Of a stretch of DNA of 10,018 nucleotides, positions 6,638 through 10,018 are shown piece after piece (position 1 is the first letter of the stretch; each line of letters opens with the position of its first letter). Source of the DNA: an uncultured Muribaculaceae bacterium (GTDB taxonomy: Bacteria; Bacteroidota; Bacteroidia; Bacteroidales; Muribaculaceae). The notes under the pieces are model-generated. The model did not search any database and was not told the origin of the DNA. It was given only the letters and a program-made list of their open reading frames with translations. A program made the translations under genes and the position numbers. The stretch is from NCBI GenBank assembly GCA_910583525.1, contig CAJTXL010000049.1, positions 1 to 10,018 of the forward strand. Reading direction: 5' to 3'.

Positions 6638-7663
6638 TTATCCGAACAGGCCGAAGTCGTCGACTCGGTTTTCGCCGAGGTGCTCGTAGGCGAGTGCGGT
6701 TACTTCGCGTCCGCGTGGCGTGCGTTTTATAAATCCTTCTTTTATCAGATATGGTTCGTAGACCTCTTCGATTGTTCCGGGGTCTTCGCCCAATGCCGTA
6801 GCTATGGTGGAGAGGCCTACGGGTCCGCCTTTGAATTTGCGTATGATTGTCCCTAAGATTTTGTTGTCGATTTCGTCGAGGCCGTATCGGTCGATGTTCA
6901 GCGCTTCGAGTGCGTAGCGTGCAATGTCGAGTTCTATTTCGCCTGAGCCTCTGACCTGGGCGAAGTCGCGCACGCGTCGCAGGAGTGCGTTTGCAATTCG
7001 TGGCGTGCCTCGGCTTCGGAGCGCTATTTCGGCTGCGGCTTCTGAGGTACAAGGTACGCGTAGAAGGGCGGCGGAGCGCAGGATTATGCGTTCGAGCACG
7101 TTGTGGTCGTAGTATTCGAGATGGCATTTGATGCCGAAACGGGCACGCAGGGGCGATGTGAGCAGGCCGGAACGGGTGGTGGCCCCTACGAGGGTAAAGG
7201 GGTTTAGCGAGAGTTGTACGCTTCTTGCCCCCGGTCCTTTGTCAATCATTATGTCGATGCGGTAGTCTTCCATCGCCGAGTAGAGGTACTCTTCGACAAT
7301 GGGGCTGAGGCGGTGTATTTCGTCGATGAAGAGTACGTCGTTGGGTTCGAGTGCGGTGAGTATTCCGGCGAGGTCGCCCGGTTTGTCAAGGACAGGTCCT
7401 GATGTTATTTTGAAGCCTACGCCGAGCTCGTTGGCGATTATGCCTGCGAGTGTTGTCTTTCCGAGTCCTGGGGGGCCGAAGAGGAGCAGATGGTCGAGCG
7501 CTTCGGAGCGTATTTTCGCGGCCTCTACGAATACGCGGAGGTTGTCGATTATTTTTTCCTGTCCGTTGAACGATTCGAACCGACCGGGCCGGAGTGCTTT
7601 TTCGAAGTCGGCGTCGGAGTTGGGAGATGCCTGTCGGCGTATGTCGAAGTCTTCAGAGTCCAT
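6638..7663 (-). CDS. ruvB: Holliday junction branch-migration ATPase RuvB
   Basis: RuvB is the hexameric AAA+ motor that, with RuvA, drives branch migration of Holliday junctions. All hallmarks are present in the 341 residues: LRPGRFESFNGQE box (24-36), Walker A GPPGLGKT (63-70), Walker B FIDEIHRL (112-119), sensor 1 GATTRSG (160-166), arginine finger region PLRARFG (171-177), sensor 2 GTPRIANALLRRVRDFA (219-235), and the C-terminal winged helix (about 260-335) with GFIKRTPRGR (310-319). It appears intact. It is third in the minus-strand operon, starting 3 bp after the GT9 stop codon. No ruvA or ruvC is nearby. Confidence 0.98.
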   Translation of the reverse strand: MDSEDFDIRRQASPNSDADFEKALRPGRFESFNGQEKIIDNLRVFVEAAKIRSEALDHLLLFGPPGLGKTTLAGIIANELGVGFKITSGPVLDKPGDLAGILTALEPNDVLFIDEIHRLSPIVEEYLYSAMEDYRIDIMIDKGPGARSVQLSLNPFTLVGATTRSGLLTSPLRARFGIKCHLEYYDHNVLERIILRSAALLRVPCTSEAAAEIALRSRGTPRIANALLRRVRDFAQVRGSGEIELDIARYALEALNIDRYGLDEIDNKILGTIIRKFKGGPVGLSTIATALGEDPGTIEEVYEPYLIKEGFIKRTPRGREVTALAYEHLGENRVDDFGLFG

Positions 7664-7666
7664 TGT

Positions 7667-8752
7667 TCAGAGTTTTTCGCGAAGTTTTGCGTAGACAGTG
7701 TCGGGCCGGATGGCGGTGAGGCATAATCTGTCGCCGCGGAAGCACGGTTTGTCGCCGAACACCGAGCATGGTCGGCACGGCAGGGGGAGCTGTACGGTGT
7801 CGGCGTCGCTCTGCCGCCATCCTTTGAAGCCGCAGTATGGGTGTGTTGCGCCCCATAGGCTTACGGTAGGCGTTCCCGCGATTGCACTGAGGTGCATGTT
7901 CGCGGAGTCCATGCTGAGCATGACGTCAAGCCGGTTGAGCAGTGCAAGCTCGGCCTTGAAGCCGTAGCGTTTTCCGGCCAATGATGTCGCAATGGGGTAT
8001 GTATCGGCCCAACGGTCGAGTATTGCCTGTTCGTCGGCACCGCCTCCGAAGAGGAATATGCGCAGTTTTTCACCTTTGTCGGCGTCGGCCTGAAAATGCG
8101 CGACTACTTTTTCCATCAGTTCGGGCGGATATACTTTGCCCGGGTGAGCGGCGAAAGGGGCGATGCCGAGCCATCGTTCATCGGACGGTTTGGGCGCGGT
8201 TATGGCGGCGTATAGTTCGTCGGGCGCCCCATCGACACCGAACAGACCGTCGAAGCGGTCTGAGATGCCGAGTCCGGCTTTGTAGAATGCTTCGCGGTAT
8301 CGGGCGCGTTGCGATGTCAGGGGCAACATGACTTTGTTGTGCTTGCGTGTGAGAGCGCGTCGTTTTGCCCGAGGCTTGAATATACGCACCGAGGGGATGC
8401 CTTTGAGTTTGAGAAATGCCGCGAGTATGTTTGTGCGGAGCACGTTGTGCAGGTCGATGAGTATGTCGGGGCTGTATTGCTCCACGAGTGTGTCGGCGAG
8501 GCGCCTGATGCCGTCGATGCCTGCGTATTCGTTTTTGACGTCTGCGCCGACGAGGATGAGGTTCTCGGGAGCGTCGACGAAGATGGATGTCATCGACGGT
8601 CTTGTGACGAGCACGAATTTAACAGCCGGGTAGCATCGGCATGCACTATACACGACGGGCACGGTCATAGCCACGTCGCCGAGTGCGGAGAAGCGTGTGA
8701 GCAGAGCCGTGCGTATGCCTTTGCTGTTTCCTTCGGGGTTATTTTGCGGCAT
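7667..8752 (-). CDS. Glycosyltransferase family 9 (heptosyltransferase-like)
   Basis: GT9 enzymes of the GT-B fold transfer sugars, classically ADP-heptose, onto the inner core of LPS at the cytoplasmic face of the inner membrane. The 361 residues show the N-terminal TRFSALGDVAMTVPVV motif (19-34), the IDLHNVLRT segment (99-107), the inter-domain GIAPFAAHPGKVYP nucleotide-sugar region (196-209), FLFGGGADE (233-241), and the diagnostic MDSANMHLSAIAGTPTVSLWGATHPYCGF block (281-309). A four-Cys cluster closes the protein (Cys326, 329, 337, 344). The sugar and acceptor cannot be deduced. Its ATG overlaps the DUF4254 gene by 14 bp, and no later in-frame ATG precedes the catalytic N-terminal motif, so this start is retained. 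Its product could act on LPS that LptC helps export, though the two operons are separate. Confidence 0.94.
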   Translation of the reverse strand: MPQNNPEGNSKGIRTALLTRFSALGDVAMTVPVVYSACRCYPAVKFVLVTRPSMTSIFVDAPENLILVGADVKNEYAGIDGIRRLADTLVEQYSPDILIDLHNVLRTNILAAFLKLKGIPSVRIFKPRAKRRALTRKHNKVMLPLTSQRARYREAFYKAGLGISDRFDGLFGVDGAPDELYAAITAPKPSDERWLGIAPFAAHPGKVYPPELMEKVVAHFQADADKGEKLRIFLFGGGADEQAILDRWADTYPIATSLAGKRYGFKAELALLNRLDVMLSMDSANMHLSAIAGTPTVSLWGATHPYCGFKGWRQSDADTVQLPLPCRPCSVFGDKPCFRGDRLCLTAIRPDTVYAKLREKL

Positions 8753-9344
8753 ATAGCACCGGGTTGGTGTCGGCGTCGTTGTACATTTTCATCTGCCGGT
8801 ATACTTTCATGTATTTCCGTCCGGCGGCGATGTCGTCGAGCAGTGCGTCGATGGCGCTTATTAGGTCGGAGCGCTGTTCTTTGAGCACGGCGAGTTTTGC
8901 GGCGCAACGTGTGCGGTGCTCTTCAGATGCGTCGGTGCGCGAAGCTTCTGCCGCCATGTGGTATATCTTGAGGGCGAGTATTGAGAGGCGGTCGAGCGCC
9001 CACGCCGGGCTTTCGGTGTTTATGGTGGCGTCGGGGGCGACTTTGACGTCTTTGTAGACGTTGCGGAAGTAGCTGTCGAGTTCTTCGACCATGTCGGTGC
9101 GTTCCTGGTTGGAGCTGTCGATGCGCCGTTTTAGGGCGAGTGCAGCGACGGGGTCGATTTCGGGGTCTCGTATGATGTCTTCGAGGTGCCATTGCACTGC
9201 GTCTATGCGGTTTTTTGCATATAGCACGCCTTCGATTGAGTCTTGGCCGTAGGGTTGGCGAGTGGGGGCGTCTACGTTGTCGTCTATGTGATAGTCGGCT
9301 ACTGACTGCTCGAATATTTTATAACTTTTTTCTGCGAATTTCAT
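8739..9344 (-). CDS. DUF4254 family protein
   Basis: This 201-residue soluble protein is predicted almost entirely alpha-helical, with no signal peptide or membrane segment. It resembles the DUF4254 family: a YGQDSIEGVLYAKNRIDAVQWHLEDIIRDP core (32-61), LALKRRIDSSNQERTDMVEELD (69-90), an ESPAWALDRLSILALKIYHM segment (110-129), and a C-terminal helix ending YMKVYRQMKMYND. The biochemical role is unknown. Members commonly sit beside GT9 genes in Bacteroidetes, and here the stop overlaps the GT9 start by 14 bp, so a role in the same surface-glycan step is a reasonable inference. It is the first gene of the operon, with a promoter-like element about 33 bp upstream. Confidence 0.88.
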   Translation of the reverse strand: MKFAEKSYKIFEQSVADYHIDDNVDAPTRQPYGQDSIEGVLYAKNRIDAVQWHLEDIIRDPEIDPVAALALKRRIDSSNQERTDMVEELDSYFRNVYKDVKVAPDATINTESPAWALDRLSILALKIYHMAAEASRTDASEEHRTRCAAKLAVLKEQRSDLISAIDALLDDIAAGRKYMKVYRQMKMYNDADTNPVLYAAK

Positions 9345-9376
9345 AGTGTGGAAAATGGTTTCGGTAGTAATTTTTA

Positions 9377-9408
9377 CAAAAATAGAAAGAATTTGCGAGA
9401 TAACGAAA
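9377..9408 (-). promoter_or_regulatory. Candidate promoter of the DUF4254-GT9-ruvB operon
   Basis: On the minus strand TATTTTTG (9384 to 9377) matches TAnnTTTG exactly, and TTTC (9408 to 9405) lies 20 bp upstream, one base off the -33 TTTG. The expected start near 9370 leaves a leader of about 25 bases before the ATG at 9344. The surrounding 9345-9430 stretch is markedly AT-rich relative to the genes. Position and spacing are good; the -33 mismatch lowers certainty. Confidence 0.6.
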
Positions 9409-9430
9409 TAAGAGTTTCAAACATATAGAA

Positions 9431-9476
9431 AAAAGGGACGGAAACGGCGCCCGGCGCGGCCGTTTTCGTCCCTTTT
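9431..9476 (-). terminator. Rho-independent terminator upstream of the DUF4254 operon
   Basis: Arms at 9431-9448 and 9459-9476 form an 18-bp stem with one mismatch (G-T compatible on one strand) around a 10-base GC-rich loop. On the minus strand the GGGAC/GTCCC base is followed by six T residues, while the plus strand has only four, so termination of minus-strand transcripts is favoured. It lies upstream of the DUF4254 promoter and so probably ends the transcript of the partial gene entering from the right edge. Attenuation of the operon itself is unlikely, because the candidate promoter lies downstream of the hairpin. Confidence 0.82.
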
Positions 9477-9571
9477 CGGGTGGGTACGCATTGTCGGGCC
9501 GGCTCTTGGTCCGGCTGCACAACAACAGAAAAACAAAAGGGGTGAAGGAACAAAAAACGTTGTCGGACGAT

Positions 9572-9616
9572 AAAGTCTTTAATGTTTTTAAGGTCTCTAA
9601 GGTCGGTTGGGTCGAG
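9572..9616. repeat. Second degenerate 9-bp tandem array (five units)
   Basis: Plus-strand units are AAAGTCTTT, AATGTTTTT, AAGGTCTCT, AAGGTCGGT, TGGGTCGAG. GTC recurs every nine bases (GTT once), so on the minus strand the units carry a central GAC, the same core as the array at 72-116 on the plus strand. It is more degenerate than that array. It overlaps the stop codon (9597-9599) of the partial right-edge reading frame. Function unknown. Confidence 0.6.
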
Positions 9617-10018
9617 CGGCGGTGCCGATTCGGCGCGGCATCCCCTTTTCTGTGATGCGTGGGCAGTATGTCAATGTTCGCGGTTTGTTTTTGTCACCGT
9701 TTTGGCTTTTGGCGGCGGAGGTGGCGGCCCGCCCGGTAGAGGGTGGATGGGAGCTTGCGGTGCCGGGTTGCGTTTTTCGGGGGGCTACATGCCAAAGGCA
9801 TGTCCCTACAGGCGGCCGGGGAGGGGGCACCTCGGTTAAGGTATATAATATGGGTTGCGGTATGTCGGGGGCCGGATAGAGGTAGGCGTCGCGGCCTACG
9901 ACGGGGAGGTAGACGGAGCCGGCGGTGGAGATTTTGGCGATGACGGCGCAGTGGGGAGCCGGCAGGACGGTGCCGGCGACGACGGCGTTGATGCGGCGCT
10001 GGTATTGGTAGTTGGTGT
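9597..10018 (-). CDS. Unrecognised protein, C-terminal part only (runs off right edge); possibly degraded
   Basis: A frame with no start in the window runs from the right edge (first complete codon 10016-10014) for 139 codons to a TAG at 9599-9597. The first 50 codons look genuinely coding: by direct count 45 end in G or C, much higher than the neighbours, and the peptide (INAVVAGTVLPAPH, then ISTAGSVYLPVVGRDAYLY) is protein-like. I do not recognise the family. From about 9862 the codon pattern changes, first AT-rich, then Pro/Arg/Thr-rich, as the frame passes through a palindrome (translated VGTCLWHVAPR), a (GGN)6 run and part of the 9-bp array. The last ~75 residues are therefore probably repeat-derived, either a real extension or the trace of a truncated or frameshifted end. 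The upper part of the gene is outside the window. Confidence 0.5.
   Translation of the reverse strand, partial: TNYQYQRRINAVVAGTVLPAPHCAVIAKISTAGSVYLPVVGRDAYLYPAPDIPQPILYTLTEVPPPRPPVGTCLWHVAPRKTQPGTASSHPPSTGRAATSAAKSQNGDKNKPRTLTYCPRITEKGMPRRIGTAARPNRP
9711..9727 (+). repeat. (GGN)6 run in G-rich strand
   Basis: Six consecutive GGN triplets (GGC GGC GGA GGT GGC GG) lie in a region whose plus strand is strongly G-rich. Six GG runs separated by single bases could form a two-layer G-quadruplex. In the partial minus-strand frame the run reads as Ala/Thr/Ser-rich codons. No function is assigned. Confidence 0.5.
9787..9803. repeat. REP-like palindrome ACATGCC-AAA-GGCATGT
   Basis: A perfect 7-bp inverted repeat flanks AAA. 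The minus-strand left flank reads TGTAGGGACATGCC; the right flank is AGCCCC, so the longer symmetric form (GTAGGGACATGCC...GGCATGTCCCTAC) is broken on one side. Palindromes built on GTAGGGACATGCC recur, as far as I recall, as dispersed extragenic elements in gut Bacteroidales genomes. No T run follows on either strand, so it does not look like a terminator. It lies inside the open part of the partial right-edge frame. Confidence 0.6.

Noticed and set aside
9582..9943. Plus-strand open frames in the G-rich right end
   Set aside because: Translations are Gly/Arg-rich low complexity, overlap each other in different frames, and oppose the minus-strand frame with the clear third-position bias.

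Overview
The window is a gene-dense stretch of a Bacteroidales chromosome. A gut lineage such as Muribaculaceae would fit, but genus cannot be fixed from the sequence alone. The evidence for the order is the gene set (type III pantothenate kinase, LptC, CNNM/CBS protein, type II glutaminyl cyclase, GT9 beside a DUF4254 protein), promoter-like motifs of the Bacteroides form TTTG-N19-21-TAnnTTTG, and the lack of clear Shine-Dalgarno sequences.

Layout from left to right. Bases 1-22 look like the last bases of a plus-strand 5S rRNA, followed by a strong terminator (27-60), so the left edge is probably the end of an rRNA operon. A five-copy 9-bp degenerate repeat (72-116) lies between that terminator and the stop codon of a minus-strand flavin reductase-rubredoxin fusion (117-761). 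Next is a tight minus-strand operon, read from 4984 down to 878: coaX, a beta-barrel outer membrane protein, lptC and a CNNM/CBS/CorC protein. Two of its junctions are 4-bp ATGA overlaps. A 151-bp divergent spacer separates coaX from a plus-strand pair: a glutaminyl cyclase lipoprotein (5136-6167) and sufE (6187-6612). Convergent to that pair is a minus-strand operon, read from 9344 down to 6638: DUF4254 protein, GT9 glycosyltransferase, ruvB. It has its own promoter-like element (9377-9408), insulated by an upstream terminator (9431-9476).

The last ~540 bases (9477-10018) are the least ordinary part. They hold the 3' end of an unrecognised minus-strand reading frame with very C-rich third codon positions. 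Its frame then runs without a stop through repeat-like DNA: an ACATGCC/GGCATGT palindrome, a (GGN)6 run and a second 9-bp array.

Most of the window is housekeeping and envelope biology: LPS transport (LptC), a GT9 enzyme of surface glycan synthesis, an outer membrane barrel, and a periplasmic enzyme that caps N-terminal glutamine. The barrel's predicted mature N-terminus is Gln, the kind of substrate the cyclase would act on. I see no phage, CRISPR, toxin-antitoxin or defence system. The unexplained signals are the two 9-bp arrays, which share a GAC core on opposite strands, and the repeat-derived tail of the partial frame at the right edge.
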